From Ashinkailepas kermadecensis (Eukaryota > Arthropoda > Thecostraca > Neolepadidae): a stretch of 64,000 bases of DNA. The stretch covers positions 1 through 64,000 of the forward strand of contig JAOTOM010004665.1 in NCBI GenBank assembly GCA_034440615.1, in the 5' to 3' direction. Positions 1-11,805 of the stretch are shown here, in pieces; position 1 is the first letter of the stretch; each line of letters opens with the position of its first letter. The notes under the pieces were generated by a model. The model was not told where the DNA came from and ran no database searches. It worked only from the letters and a program-made list of their open reading frames with translations. A program made the translations under genes and the position numbers.

Positions 1-1288
1 AAAGGGCGCAGCGTAAAAACTGCACTGCCACGCACCAAGGCACCGTCTTGCACAACCTGCTCTTTGCTGCAGCGCGGAAGGACTTCAATATGCTGCAAGT
101 TTCCATTCAATATGCTGCAAGTTGCCATTCAATAATCATGCGATTTTAACATTAGGAAATTACTCAGATTGCTTCAAACATTCCTTCCACGAGTAAAAAC
201 GTCCATGAGTCGGCTGGCCCACGTGTGGGCAGTTTTTCACCGGGCAGCTAGACACACGGCATTAGACGACGAACAAGGCAGGGAAAGACACACCTAGTGT
301 TATTCGTGGTGGCTGTCTCCGAGGCATATCCCTGCATCCCTGTACAATTTTACTATATATCTCAGCGAATAGTTGTTCTGTAATTATCTTTATCCTGAGC
401 CGAACCACACGTGCTAAGGACGCACGATTGCTATGTCTTTAGCAAGATAGGACGGTGGCCTATGCTGTCGCCACGTGTCGCCTAATGGCAGAAACACAGT
501 AGTTTCATTGTCCTCGTCTCCCAAGGATCTTTGAAGGTTTCTTCGTTGCACAGAGGTGCGAAATACGAGGTTCAGAATGCACGAATCTGACGTAAATACT
601 TCGCTAAAGAAGCGTATGGCCAGGGGCGGAACTTCCATTTTCATTCGAAATTCATAACAAGTTCTCCTTTCACTGTCTCTAAAAAATACTGTGGAATGTG
701 GCTGTGGAAATGCACGAGTAAAACATGTATCATACAGTACGGTGCAGTAAGTTAGCAGGTCTGATTATCATTCTGTGCGGTGTGCGTGGGCACGTCAATA
801 TTGTGACCCGTCCCGTGTGCCTCACGTGTGCACTTGCAGGCGCTCAGATAAACTATTGTACCGTACACACGGAAGCAGACCCGCTTGAGCTTCGCCCTAG
901 CTCGTAATCAGTGCCACTATCAAAGCTCGTGACGCGCAACATTCTCCCTGGTGAGTTCAATGAGGATAAGTTTGCTTGCAGACAGATTTAAGTAGCTAGA
1001 ACAAATATGAAGTACATGACGAAATTATTATTTAAACCGGAACATGACCTACCAATCAACTCATCTCTAGCTCAGTATTTTGTCTCCTAATTTCTCTGTT
1101 CGGAGCAAATTGTTGCCGGGAAAATGTTCCTACATTTCCCCCAGCCCCTACCTTCCCAGGTATCATTTCAGGAGACTGGCTACCACCCATCCTCCACAAT
1201 AACATCACCTGGGAACCCCATCACAGTATAAACCTCACACCGTTTCAACAGCGGAGCAGCGTGTTTCGGTTGTCCGGCCAGCACTGAC
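1..1288. other. Intron of sdt, left end of window
   Basis: This stretch follows the donor at 1288 on the minus strand, so it should be the start of the intron leading to the PDZ exons. I searched for the expected continuation (the residues GATVRNE in vertebrate PALS1) and did not find it. No recognisable element or RNA gene is visible. Confidence 0.5.
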
Positions 1289-1522
1289 CAGGGGCTCGTT
1301 GGTCTTCTCCAGCCGGATGACGCGCACACGCGGGTCGGTGTAGTGGTGCACCCGCTCGGCGTAGTCGTCCAGAGCAGCACCGGGCTCCGGCGAAACGGAC
1401 ACGGCGCCCCTGGAGGCGATCTGGTCGTGCGAGTACAGCAGGCCCTCCATGTCGTACTGCGTCAACAGGTCGACCAGCTCGGCCGCCTCCGGTGTCGACG
1501 ACTCCTGCAGCACGACCACCAC
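1289..1522 (-). CDS. sdt: Stardust/PALS1 exon: second L27 domain and linker to PDZ
   Basis: A 234-nt exon of 78 codons, phase 0 at both ends. The minus strand reads CGCCGCCAG at the acceptor and CCCCTG then GTCAGT at the donor. It encodes L27C (EAAELVDLLTQYDMEGLL, YSHDQIASR), then DDYAERVHHYTDPRVRVIRL and EKTNEPL. This lines up with PALS1 through the region [21 protein letters not shown] and VKIVRIEKARDIPL, ending exactly where PALS1 continues into its PDZ. In the family, L27C binds LIN-7/Veli. The upstream open frame shown by naive translation (residues before VVVVLQES) is intron. The homology and the phase match with exon 2219-2640 make this secure. Confidence 0.93.
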
Positions 1523-1923
1523 CTGGCGGCGACCGCGATAAACACTATTGTCAACATCAATCGAGAGAGGCTGGGATGTGGACATTGAGGTGGGCGTATA
1601 TCTCACGGAAAAATGCATACAAGTCAGGAGTGTTTATTTCTGAAAGCTAGTGGGAGATGGGCGACGTGGGCACAATACATTAAGTTAATGGGCAGGCCCC
1701 AATGGATGGGTGTGATGGGCGGTGGGGGCACACTATATAGGGCCCAATGTTAAAAGTTGAAATGATTGGGGGGGGGGCAAAACCAGCATTGACGGAGCAC
1801 ATGCACCTCAAAAGCAAATAAAACAACACCCATGATCACAGATTTTAATATCAATGCTGTGTCACAAAAAAGTTCACGCTAACATACAGGATGAGTCAAT
1901 TTTAGTTTCACGGCGTTGCAACG

Positions 1924-1952
1924 CCAACACCAACACCAACACCAACACCAAC
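1924..1952. repeat. Hexanucleotide microsatellite (CCAACA)n
   Basis: About five perfect copies of a 6-bp unit inside the short sdt intron, ending in the small palindrome CCAACGCGTTGG. Confidence 0.85.
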
Positions 1953-2218
1953 GCGTTGGTGAGAAAGATGACACTTTGTTTCGCACCTTCAAGTGAAAAT
2001 AGACATTTGTACCCAAAACATACCAACTGTGACAATCACCTCTTATCCTAACGGTATTGCCCTGCTCACGCTATGCAGTCATTACACCCGGTACAGTCTA
2101 CAAACTCACGCTGACGTCTGCCCAGTTCATCGACCTCGATACACAGCATGTGCCCAGCCCCTGCCAGCTGCATCAGACCGGGCCGGCGGCGACTGGCGGC
2201 AGATTGGCCGCGGCTCAC

Positions 2219-2640
2219 CTCCTGCACCACGTCCTGCGCGTTATGGCAGAGCGCCGACGGCGGCGCGTTGAAGCACCAGATCTCCTGCACTTTATTGTGC
2301 ACGGCCAGCATGCGCTGGAACTCGGGCGACGTCAGCAGCGACTGCGCCACCGCCAGCTCCTGCTGCAGACCGTGGCCATTGGTCTTCAGTGCGTGCTGGA
2401 TCTGCTTCAGGGAGGAGAGCAGCTCCGACAGCTCTGCGGGCGCATCGGATTGGCCGTTGGCACGGGCGGTGGGCGGGGCCTGGCCGCGCTCGATGCCCGA
2501 ATTGACCCGGTTGACCTGGGCCGCGCGGCGGGACGAGGTGGACGAGTTCGGCGTGCGCTGCGCAGCGGTGGGCGGGTAGATTTTGTTCAGGATAGTGTTT
2601 TCCAAGCTAAGGTTGGAGACATTGAGCTGCGATTCATCGC
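2219..2640 (-). CDS. sdt: Stardust/PALS1 exon: linker and first L27 domain
   Basis: A 422-nt exon. The acceptor follows a pyrimidine run (TTTTTTCAG) and the donor is GAG then GTGAGC. The first two bases complete a Gly codon begun by the G at the end of exon 28106-28289, and the exon ends in phase 0. It encodes DESQLNVSNLSLENTILNKI, a Ser/Arg/Pro-rich linker, then L27N (LSELLSSLKQIQHAL, LLTSPEFQRMLAVHNKVQ) and the start of the inter-L27 segment (NAQDVVQE). PALS1 has ELEDLFSSLKHIQHTL-type and KDFQ-AFKIHNAI-type sequence here, and NAQDLAQE at the same junction. In the family, L27N binds the PATJ L27 domain and so links Crumbs-Stardust to PATJ. Residues read past VVQE in the genomic frame are intron. 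Confidence 0.95.
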
Positions 2641-3966
2641 CTGAAAAAATAAAATAAAAAGCACAGATCAGAAACAAACAAACCAAATCATAATCGATCT
2701 ACAATGCGACATAAGGAGAAGCAATACACGAGTGGAATCCGACACGCACGCAACTGGCTGCTACAGACTTCTACGCATACAACAAACAAACTTCTACGCA
2801 TGCAGCATCTAGGTAGGCATCATGCTTTACGACGGTTTTTACTATCAGTTGCTGTTATGTAATTGAATGGGAAATTCTCACCACGGGGGAAATAAAATAT
2901 TGGGAATTGGGGGAAATTGGGAGATAAGCACAAAAGGGCAGAGGATATAGGGACTCCAAAAAAAACGCTGCCACACTTTTCGACCTAATGTCGCTGAATT
3001 TACTAGCCTTCAATGTTTTCAGAAAAGTTGAATGTAAGAGCATTTAATAACAGTCAGTTTTCGTCATCAGTACCATTCCTGGAAGATCTTTTGATTTCCT
3101 ACAAGATAACTTCTCCTAAACTACTCGCTCTACTCGCCATGTGGAAACTCTACTCGCCAAACTGTACTCTAACTCTACTCGCCGTGTGGAACTCTACTCG
3201 CCATGTGGAACACAAATGAACACAGAACACAAATGTGAATATGTCAGCTCGAAGCTGTCACGAGACAATTCTACACTCAGGTTACGTGTTTCATCCCACA
3301 TTATTTGTACTAGTTACTCTGCGGTCGGCAAAAGACGATCATTCCAGGGGCATTTGGAGCCACTGCATAAGAAGATCTCCATCCCCTCCAGTAAACATGC
3401 CACCCTAATCCACGGAAGTTACGTTGAGTACAACACCAGCGGTGTGAATACCACATACCAGCTGTGTGAATTTGGGCAACTACAACCAACAGCCTACATC
3501 TCAATCAACATTCACCACGATGTACATCTGGGATCAAACAAGCAAATAGCAAGCAAATCGTGTGAAGCTTAACACCATGCACGATACAATTGATATAATG
3601 GAATATCACGAACAAACAACGGATGGAACGAAATATCAGGCAGTACAATACAACGCAAAATACAACCATGCATACAACACAAATATAACACGGGTTGATA
3701 ATGCGAACACAAGTGAAGTGACGTGGGCATGACCAGTGGTAGCGTTGGTAATGCTGTGCTGCACAACTAACATGCAACACTGAACATGGGTATATGCATG
3801 CTGAACCACTGCGACGGATGGCTGACGTAGCTGACAGCTGACACAAAACGGCAGCAACCCAACAGGTCGAACACCAACGGCAAAATGGCATGAGATTCGG
3901 GAAGAAGCCGTTCGTGACGCTTGGACATCAAATAGCGAAATATTCCAAGTCCTCGACGAGAAGACA
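2641..3966. other. Start of the 25.5-kb sdt intron, nothing recognised
   Basis: AT-richer intronic DNA. Around 3120-3215 there is a short, imperfect repetition of CTCTACTCGCC and CATGTGGAA motifs. The overlapping open frames at 3.3-4.2 kb on both strands show no domain or codon pattern that I can support. Confidence 0.4.
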
Positions 3967-4445
3967 CTACGTGAGGCTGTAATGGCTCGTGGCGAACAAC
4001 CGGCACATCCCTCTCCACATAACGGCAGGTCACGAGGGAGAGAGCATAGCGTGGGCGAGCTGCACACTCCACACAGGCTGTCGAGGTCAGCATGGCCAGG
4101 GTGCCGACAGGTGAGGACGGCATCAACACGAACATCCATCTCCACAGAACGGCAGGTCACGAGGGAGAGAGCACACCGTAGGCGAGCTGCACACTCCAGT
4201 CGAGGTGCAGTGTCCTGTCGAGGTCAGCATGGCCAGGGTGCCGACAGGTGAGGACGGCATCAACACGAACATCCATCTCCACAGAACGGCAGGTCACGAG
4301 GGAGAGAGCACACCGTAGGCGAGCTGCACACTCCAGTCGAGGTGCAGTGTCCTGTCGAGGTCACCATGGCCAGGGTGCCGACAGGTGGAGACGGCCTCAA
4401 CACGAACATCCCTCTCCACATAACGGTAGGTCAAGAGGCAGAGAG
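3967..4445. repeat. 137-bp tandem repeat, about three copies
   Basis: The block GAGGTCAGCATGGCCAGGG recurs at 4083, 4220 and 4357, giving a constant period of 137 bp. A more diverged partial copy lies upstream from about 3967. The period is not a multiple of three and the frames shift between copies, so the array does not code. Confidence 0.85.
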
Positions 4446-4639
4446 TGCGAGGCCCGCCGTCCGACCAAGCGTGAGACCCGTGCGGGGATATTCTGCATGA
4501 ATATTATAATGTCATGTAATGGAATGGAATTGTTGTAATTGGTCTGTAAGTACTCCGTGCCGCGAGGCCAGGCGGAAATTCCAGCGCAGGAGGCGGACAG
4601 CCAACGGTGCCGAGGCGCACAATGCGCGGAGAACGAAGA

Positions 4640-4920
4640 TTGCCGCGGCGTATTTGGACCGCGGCCGATAGCGCGGTCACGAGCGTCGCCTGCCAGCCGA
4701 TCTCCGCCGATGCCAAGATGGCCGCGCCCGGCCGCACCGCCAGTCACGTGACCACACCGGCTGTCAGCGGCCGCCCGGCCGGCCCGGTCACGACCCGCCG
4801 GAAGTGGCCGCGTCCGGTCTTGGACGTGACCGGGAAACGTCCGGCCCGGCCTGCAGCCGGTCAGCGCGGTACAATCCACCTGTGTGACGTCATAGGGGGG
4901 GGCGGTGACGTAACGCGACC
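4640..4920. promoter_or_regulatory. CpG-rich block with CRE, E-box and YY1-like motifs
   Basis: A very GC- and CpG-rich stretch inside the large sdt intron. It holds AAGATGGCCGC (4715-4725, YY1-like), the palindromic E-box TCACGTGA (4744-4751) and a perfect CRE TGACGTCA (4885-4892). This mix is common in CpG-island promoters, so it could be an internal promoter for a shorter sdt transcript. That is inference only: no first exon with a good donor was identified beside it. Confidence 0.22.
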
Positions 4921-5102
4921 GGAACTCGGCAAGTACCGCCGCGGGTCTATGGCCTTCCGGCGAAGAGCTAGTACAGATCCGTACCACCAGGCCCCTCCTG
5001 AGACGCATTTAGGGTAGATGGGTGGGGGGGGGGGGACACGCGTGACACCGTTTGGCGGCCGGCCACCCGGTGCCAACACAGCTGACAGCGGCCGGCCACG
5101 GC

Positions 5103-5283
5103 ACCGGCCGCCTCTGGCCCCGGTGAGGGGCACAGCACCCGGCGGCACACAGTCGCCACGATGCTCCCGAGCCCCTGCCGGGATGGCCGGCCGCCTCTGG
5201 CCCAGGTGAGGGGCGCAGCACCCGGCGGCACACAGTCGCCACGATGCTCCCGAGCCCCTGCCGGGACGGCCGGCCGCCGCACA
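5103..5283. repeat. 83-bp tandem duplication
   Basis: CCGCCTCTGGCCC begins at 5108 and again at 5191, each followed by the same roughly 80 bp containing CACCCGGCGGCACACAGTCG. Two near-identical copies. Confidence 0.85.
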
Positions 5284-5359
5284 CGGTGGCCGCCCCAACT
5301 CCGTACTCCGTCCCGAACAGGCCCGCGGCCAGACAAAAGGGCGTGCTCAGGTTGGCCCG

Positions 5360-5672
5360 GGCTGACACACAGCTGACTGGCGGACATTCCTCGCTGTCCT
5401 GCTCGTCTCCTGTTCAGGTCGTGTCAGCTGACTGGCGGACACAGCTGACTGGCGGACATTCCCCGCTGTCCTGCTCGTCTCCTGTTCAGGTCGTGTCAGC
5501 TGACTGGCGGACATTCCTCGCTGTCCTGCTCGTCTCCTGTTCAGGTCGTGTCAGCTGACTGGCGGACATTCCTCGCTGTCCTGCTCGTCTCCTGTTCAGG
5601 AGGTTGGCCCGGGTTGACACACAGCTGACTGGCGGACATTCCTCGCTGTCCTGCTCGTCTCCTGTTAGCCCG
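5360..5672. repeat. 55-bp minisatellite
   Basis: The unit contains GCTGACTGGCGGACATTCC followed by CTGTCCTGCTCGTCTCCTGT. Copies start near 5372, 5427, 5443 (partial), 5499, 5553 and 5623. Spacing is 55 bp with a few truncated units. Confidence 0.85.
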
Positions 5673-6179
5673 TCGCCCGTCTCCAGGTCGTGTCAGCGTC
5701 GGCGTCCATCCCGGCGGGCGTCAGCGGGCGTCCGCCGACCAGCGGCGTGCCGTCACGCCACTTCGTCTGGCGGAGGGCCAGCGCTGCATACCAGCAGCAT
5801 ACCAGCAGGCACACGGACGGCCCACAGACGGCCACGCAGCGGCCCACAGACGGCCACGCAGACGGTCAGCGGTACCCACAGACTGCCTCGGCGGTACCCA
5901 CAGACGGACACAGACGACCACCGAGGCTCCACGCCGAGGCCGTCTCGCCTGGAGGGCGGCCGGGCAGCCACTCCAGTTGACAAGATCTTGTCGGAGACAG
6001 CCAGAGGTGAAACTCTCCACGCATTTCAGTGACGGGAATCGAATCCCAATCACTTCCGCCTTAATCATTAGCTCTATGATCGTGCACTGGACCAAATTGA
6101 ATTTAAATCTGTTCGAGCTCTTCCAATTATGCTAGGAAAGTCGTCTTGAAACACCAGCGCTGCCAGAGGGCGCAGCACT

Positions 6180-6385
6180 GCGAGGACAAGCCCACTTCAC
6201 TATTGACGGGGGCGACGCTGCGAGGACACGCCTACTTCACCACTGGCGGAGGCGGCGCCGTGAGGACACGCCTACTTCACCACTGGCGGAGGCGGCGCCG
6301 TGAGGACACGCCCACACCACTGGCAGGGGCGGCGCCACGAGGACACGCCCACTTCACCACTGGCGGGGGCGGCGGTACGAGAACA
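6180..6385. repeat. 40-bp minisatellite, about five copies
   Basis: The unit contains GAGGACACGCC, ACTTCACCACTGGCGG and AGGCGGCGCC. The copies diverge slightly. No frame is conserved. Confidence 0.8.
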
Positions 6386-6389
6386 TCGT

Positions 6390-6847
6390 TGACGGCGACG
6401 ACAATAACTTGTGCGACCAGCCACCTTGCTGCTCTGACCATTCCGGCTCAAACCATGCAGCAGTGAGGCTGCATCAGGGGACCCGCCACGCTACTAACTC
6501 GACCTCATGATACCAAGCCAGCTAATGATAACCTGATCCGAAGGCACGGGCCAGAAGAGGCCAACTACGCCAGCTATGGGCGGGCTCGAGCAAGCCAGCA
6601 AAACTAAGAAAAAAAACATACAACTATAGGACATCAGGTGTAGCAGATGACTCGCCAGCCAAACCATTTGACAGAATGCTTTATATCAGAATTAGACGAC
6701 CGTCAACTCAACCTGCACGGAAACTAAGCATACCAGCATAAGGCGGCACCTATAGGGGCGCTGGACGACCGAGGTCAAGTGCTGAATGCGCAATCAAATC
6801 CAACCTCCATGCGTGCACGTTATGGGCGGGGCACCTTGAACTTGAGC
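6390..6847. other. sdt intron, nothing recognised
   Basis: Single-copy-looking intronic sequence without an ORF, repeat or motif that I can name. Confidence 0.4.
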
Positions 6848-6965
6848 CGATCATTATTTATGCAACCACGCGCCTTCAGGCATATATGCAGAGCTGGAGT
6901 GATTTCTGATGGCATGCATTCACCAAATTACATTGCTAGTCAGAAATAGAAGAGCCGTCCTCCTC
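6848..6965 (+). repeat. Dispersed family R1, copy 1
   Basis: Related to segments at 8095-8400 and 63465-63680, which lie in the opposite orientation. All three share a stretch reading ATGCAACCACGCG, then CTTCAGGCAT and TGCAGAGCT. When translated, the similarity lies mainly in one frame (QPRAF, HICRA, then SNYI/SNCI-like residues), which suggests a decayed coding segment of an unidentified mobile element. See the finding on this family. Confidence 0.5.
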
Positions 6966-7481
6966 TGGGATTGATCTCGAGACGCCGGAATGCAAGCCAA
7001 AACATTACCGACTGCTATCTGGGACGGACGGCAGTGCCGGCTGCAGCGAGGTGAGTGGGAAGGTGCTCGCGCGCACCAACGTCGTCACAAACCGATGTCT
7101 GACACATTGGGAGGATTTAACGAGAGATATTGTGATGAAAGCTGGTTAAATCAAACTAAAATCAATCAAAATCAAACTAATCAAAATCAAACTAAAAACA
7201 GATGCGGCTCTGAGTGGGAAAATTAGAAATTGGAATGCTGGATTACACCATGAAGCATTCTGAAAGATTCCCTCCTGCCGAAACGCCGTAGGAAACCTTC
7301 CTTGAACAATCATTAAGAGCGCTTCGTGAAGAAAATTGGGATAAAATGGCTAACGGTGAACATTAAAAGAGCACATTCGACTTTGGGTGAAGAATTTATA
7401 ACGTGAAGTGATGTGAAAAAAACGTTAATGCGGTTTCAAAAGCGTGACGGTCGGGTCGGGCCGGTCCGCTCGGATGAAGTA

Positions 7482-7546
7482 GGTTGGTTGGTTATTTGGG
7501 CTTAGGGGCGCATCGACTGCGATGGTCATTCAGCGCCCATAACAAT
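7482..7546 (-). mobile_element. I-like LINE 3' tail fragment
   Basis: On the plus strand this reads GGTTGGTTGGTTATTTGGG, then GCGCATCGACTGCGATGG and CAGCGCCCATAAC. This is the reverse complement of the 3' end of the I-like LINE whose ORF2 remains at 60-62 kb. I could not define a clear target duplication. Confidence 0.65.
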
Positions 7547-7663
7547 GTTAGATGGTATCAACGGTCTTAATGGTCCTTATCGGTCGAGCAGTAGTACACG
7601 AACCTGAAGAATACAGGCAGGTCATTCCGGTCATTCCGATCTTCTAGTGTTACATCTCTGAAG

Positions 7664-7695
7664 TAGCTTCGCCATCACGAACGATGGCGAAGCTA
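7664..7695. repeat. Perfect 13-bp hairpin
   Basis: TAGCTTCGCCATC (7664-7676) and its exact reverse complement (7683-7695) are separated by a 6-nt loop. It directly precedes an imperfect 55-bp direct duplication (about 7696-7805, sharing AGTCTACACC and ACAAAAGTG). Function unknown. Confidence 0.75.
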
Positions 7696-8094
7696 GAGCG
7701 AGTCTACACCTGGGTATATGGTACAAAAGTGTACCTGAGCGGCCCGACCAGAGCAAGTCTACACCCGTGTATGTGGCACAAAAGTGCACCTGAGCGGAAA
7801 GACCGGCCAGGTCAGGCCTTGTCTGACTGTCATGCTTTTCAAACCGCAATAACGTTTGTGTTACATTGCTCCACGTTCCACTTTCTGGACTTAGAAAGTC
7901 AGATGTGCTCTGATGTGCTAGATCAGAGAGTCAGATAAGCTCATTTCATTTATACCCATGCATGTAATATTTTGCATGAAGTGATTCATTGCAAGATTTA
8001 AAGATTTAAAAGATCACAATTAATCCAAGCCTTCATCTCTCACTCGTAGTCCGAACAGCTGATTTCACTTAAATAAGTTCCCAACGTTCATCCC

Positions 8095-8400
8095 ACTTCT
8101 CCTGAAATACCATCAGTCTTTGTTCTGGGGAAGGGGGCTGCGGCGGCATTCCCGTGGACGGACAGCTGACCATCGATCTCGAACGGCATCCAGAGATTGC
8201 CGTACCTTTGCGGTGGCGAGATGGTGACGGGGCCGACTGGTCTTCTGCTGGCCTGGTTCAGTCCCAGGAGGGATGATACGCCTTGTATTTCTTCAGTGAT
8301 GCAATTCGATGAACGCATCGCATCCAAACTCGCTTTAGCTCTGCATACATGCCTGAAGGCACGTGGCTGCGCATCAACACTCAAGATAATGCGCATATGG
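8095..8400 (-). repeat. Dispersed family R1, copy 2 (longest)
   Basis: Shares with 63465-63680 and 6848-6965 a block whose minus-strand translation reads QPRAFRHVCRAK, then SSNCITEE, then a Gly/Leu-rich part. It is the longest of the three copies. The family is not one I recognise. Confidence 0.5.
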
Positions 8401-8835
8401 GCCATGACTGATATGCATGCAGACTTGAATTGACCCGTGCATTTCCCTTCTGTTGTCTGACATTTTTATAGGCACTTTGCACTGGCAATATGCACACGGG
8501 TAGGTGCAGACTTACCCGGGCTCCACCATCGCGTGGATATAGCATAGGCGGTACGAAGTAAAGGGCAAAAACACAAGATATCCGCCAGGCTTCGGCCGAC
8601 GCCTCTTCTCTTTTCCTCGTCTATCCTTCTTACCGGCCATTCAGACCGAATGAGGGAGGAGGAGGTGGGCGGGAAGCAGCCGCGAATCAGCATAAATCGA
8701 TGGCAATATCCGTCCGACAAGCGCTGACAAAAGCCTCGGAGCGATTCCGAGTTCCCGAGGAGAACGACCGGGTGTGGAATACCAATGGTCGGCCTGGACG
8801 CGGCACACTCAGTGGCCGGCCTGCACCACCCATCT

Positions 8836-10098
8836 CGCCGTGGTCGGCCCTGTGGTCGGCACACACAGGGATCGGCTCTGTGATCGGCACACACAGTGGT
8901 CGGTCTTGTGGTCGGTCCTGTGGTCGGCCCTGTGGTCGGTCCTGTGGTCGGTCCTGTGGTCGGTCCTGTGGTCGGTCCTGTGGTCGGTCCTGTGGTCGGC
9001 CCTGTGGTCGGTCCTGTGGTCGGTCCTGTGGTCGGCCCTGTGGTCGGCCCTGTGGTCGGTCATGTGGTCGGTCCTGTGGTCGGTCCTGTGGTCGGTCCTG
9101 TGGTCGGTCCTGTGGTCGGTCCTGTGGTCGGCCCTGTGGTCGGTCCTGTGGTCGGTCCTGTGGTCGGTCCTGTGGTCGGTCCTGTGGTCGGTCCTGTGGT
9201 CGGTCCTGTGGTCGGTCCTGTGGTCGGTCCTGTGGTTGGCCCTGTGGTCGGTCCTGTGGTTGACCCTGTGGTCGGTCCTGTGGTCGGTCCTGTGGTTGGC
9301 CCTGTGGTCGGTCCTGTGGTCGGTCCTGTGGTCGGCCCTGTGGTCGGCCCTGTGGTCGGTCCTGTGGTCGGTCCTGTGGTCGGTCCTGTGGTCGGTCCTG
9401 TGGTCGGCCCTGTGGTCGGTCCTGTGGTCGGCCCTGTGGTCGGTCCTGTGGTCGGTCCTGTGGTCGGTCCTGTGGTCGGTCCTGTGGTTGGTCCTGTGGT
9501 CGGTCCTGTGGTTGACCCTGTGGTCGGTCCTGTGGTCGGTCCTGTGGTTGGCCCTGTGGTCGGTCCTGTGGTTGACCCTGTGGTCGGTCCTGTGGTTGGC
9601 CCTGTGGTCGGCCCTGTGGTCGGTCCTGTGGTTGGCCCTGTGGTCGGCCCTGTGGTCGGTCCTGTGGTTGACCCTGTGGTTGGTCCTGTGGTCGGTCCTG
9701 TGGTTGACCCTGTGGTCGGTCCTGTGGTTGGTCCTGTGGTCGGTCCTGTGGTTGACCCTGTGGTCGGTCCTGTGGTCGGTCCTGTGGTTGGCCCTGTGGT
9801 CGGTCCTGTGGTCGGTCCTGTGGTTGGCCCTGTGGTCGGTCCTGTGGTCGGTCCTGTGGTCGGTCCTGTGGTCGGTCCTGTGGTCGGTCCTGTGGTCGGT
9901 CCTGTGGTTGGCCCTGTGGTCGGTCCTGTGGTCGGCCCTGTGGTCGGTCCTGTGGTCGGCCCTGTGGTCGGTCCTGTGGTCGGTCCTGTGGTCGGCCCTG
10001 TGGTCGGTCCTGTGATCGGCACACACAGTGGTCGGTCCTGTGGTCGGTCCTGTGGTCGGCCCTGTGGTCGGCCCTGTGGTCGGTCCTGTGGTCGGCCT
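8836..10098. repeat. 12-bp minisatellite, about 100 copies
   Basis: Nearly perfect iteration of TCCTGTGGTCGG, with variants (GGTTGGCCC, GGTTGACCC, GGTCGGCCC) scattered in short runs. Both ends carry the variant GATCGGCACACACAG (near 8868-8896 and 10013-10030). Because 12 is divisible by three, and few units make a stop, many frames stay open for 400-500 codons (for example GPVV repeats). These are not genes: there is no start context, splice site or non-repeat domain. Confidence 0.97.
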
Positions 10099-10510
10099 TC
10101 AGCCACCCACCCCGCTCTAACCAGCTCTAACCCGCTCTGCCGCAGACATTCGCGCCACCGCCTCATTGGCAAACATTTGCGTTCGGCCGCACAACAAAAA
10201 AATCCGCCCCACCAATCATCGAGTGGCCCGGCCGCGGTCACCGAAAAGGTCAAGGAGTTCCCGACAACAGCAATTCGCTCGATGTTGACAGTTCCTTGCT
10301 TTCTCTCCGGACGGAAACCCAGCCACCTGCTCCCACAAGAAGCAGTCGCCGCCGCCTCGGCCCAGGCGACGAAAGCGCAGCCACGTGCCTCCACATGAGC
10401 CAGCCCGCCGTCTGGGCTCAGGCGGCGGATTACAACATCATCAGGCGACGGACTATCAACGGAGGAAGTCGTCACTCGGGCCACTCTGATTCTGCCCAAG
10501 CCCAAGCTAA

Positions 10511-11413
10511 GCGCTCAGGGGGGACACCGTCACGCTCTCCACCGTGGCAGGCCGCTCCGACCCTGCCCCGTATCCTGAGTCACACACGTGCTGAGAGCGG
10601 ACACAGTCACGCTCTGCGCCGTGGCAGGCCGCTCCGACCCTGCCCCGTATCCTGGGTCACACACGTGCTGAGAGCGGACACTGCCACGCTCTGCGCCGTG
10701 GCAGGCCGCTCCGACCCTGCCCCGTATCCTGGGTCACACACGTGCTGAGAGCGGACACTGCCACGCTCTCCGCCGCGGCAGGCCGCTCCGACCCTGCCCC
10801 GTATCCTGGGTCACACACGTGCTGAGAGCGGACACAGTCACGCTCTGCGCCGTGGCAGGCCGCTCCGACCCTGCCCCGTATCCTGGGTCACACACGTGCT
10901 GAGAGCGGACACAGTCACGCTCTGCGCCGTGGCAGGCCGCTCCGACCCTGCCCCGTATCCTGGGTCACACACGTGCTGAGAGCGGACACAGTCACGTTCT
11001 GCGCCGTGGCAGGCCGCTCCGACCCTGCCTCGTATCCTGGGTCATACACGTGCTGAGAGCGGACACTGCCACGCTCTGCGCCGTGGCAGGCCGCTCCGAC
11101 CCTGCCCCGTATCCTGGGTCACACACGTGCTGAGAGCGGACACAGTCACGCTCTGCGCCGTGGCAGGCCGCTCCGACCCTGCCCCGTATCCTGAGTCACA
11201 CACGTGCTGAGAGCGGACACAGTCACGCTCTGCGCCGTGGCAGGCCGCTCCGACCCTGCCTCGTATCCTGGGTCATACACGTGCTGAGAGCGGACACTGC
11301 CACGCTCTCCGCCGCGGCAGGCCGCTCCGACCCTGCCCCGTATCCTGAGTCACGCACGTGCTGAGAGCGGACACTGTCACGCTCTCCGCCGCGGCAGGCC
11401 GCTCCGCCTCTGC
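10511..11413. repeat. 77-bp minisatellite, about 11-12 copies
   Basis: The unit runs GAGAGCGGACACAGTCACG, then CTCTGCGCCGTGGCAGGCC, then CCCCGTATCCTGGGTCACAC. Spacing is 77 bp over the length, and copies differ by a few substitutions (ACAGTC versus ACTGCC, CACACACG versus CATACACG). Confidence 0.95.
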
Positions 11414-11746
11414 CCGGACTCTCGGGCTCAGCACGGTCGACTGGTCCCCTTGACCCCGATCCGGAAGCGTTTTCTATCTGTTGTTCTCTCGGCTGTTAGG
11501 AGTCGTGTGGTAGAGGTCACGAACACTCGGAACACAGCGCGCAGCAATCGAGAGGTGAGAGGCCTCTACTCAGGGACGCACCCAGAATGTTCTCGGCGGG
11601 CAAAGCTCGTCGTTATTTTTATTGATCGGAGGAGTAGGGCTTGGCTTTATTTTCATGAAAAATTTACTTAGCAGGCAGGGGAGGAGCATGGTTCACATTA
11701 TTTTCAGGTATTCGCTTGCTGAGAGGGGAATGATCGGTTCGAACGC
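11414..11746. other. sdt intron, nothing recognised
   Basis: Intronic sequence between two arrays with no supported ORF or element. Confidence 0.35.
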
Positions 11747-11805
11747 TTGTTGTTTGTTATTTGGGTTTTAGGACGCATCGACCAGATTTGATCATTTAGC
11801 GCCCA
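11747..11805 (-). mobile_element. I-like LINE tail-only insertion (59 bp)
   Basis: On the plus strand this reads TTGTTTGTTATTTGGG, then GGACGCATCGACC and ATTTAGCGCCCA. It is flanked by GTTCGAACGC (11737-11746) and GTTCGACCGC (11806-11815), a 10-bp target duplication with one mismatch. Only the last ~59 bp of the element is present. Confidence 0.65.

Noticed and set aside
8836..10098. CRISPR array
   Set aside because: The regular repeats have no unique spacers, and the context is eukaryotic. The same holds for the 30-, 38- and 64-bp arrays.
8774..10505. ORFs of 400-500 codons on both strands (GPVV, TTGP, RPQD, LWSV repeats)
   Set aside because: They are translations of a 12-bp minisatellite, which stays open because its unit is divisible by three. 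They lack any non-repeat domain, splice logic or start context.
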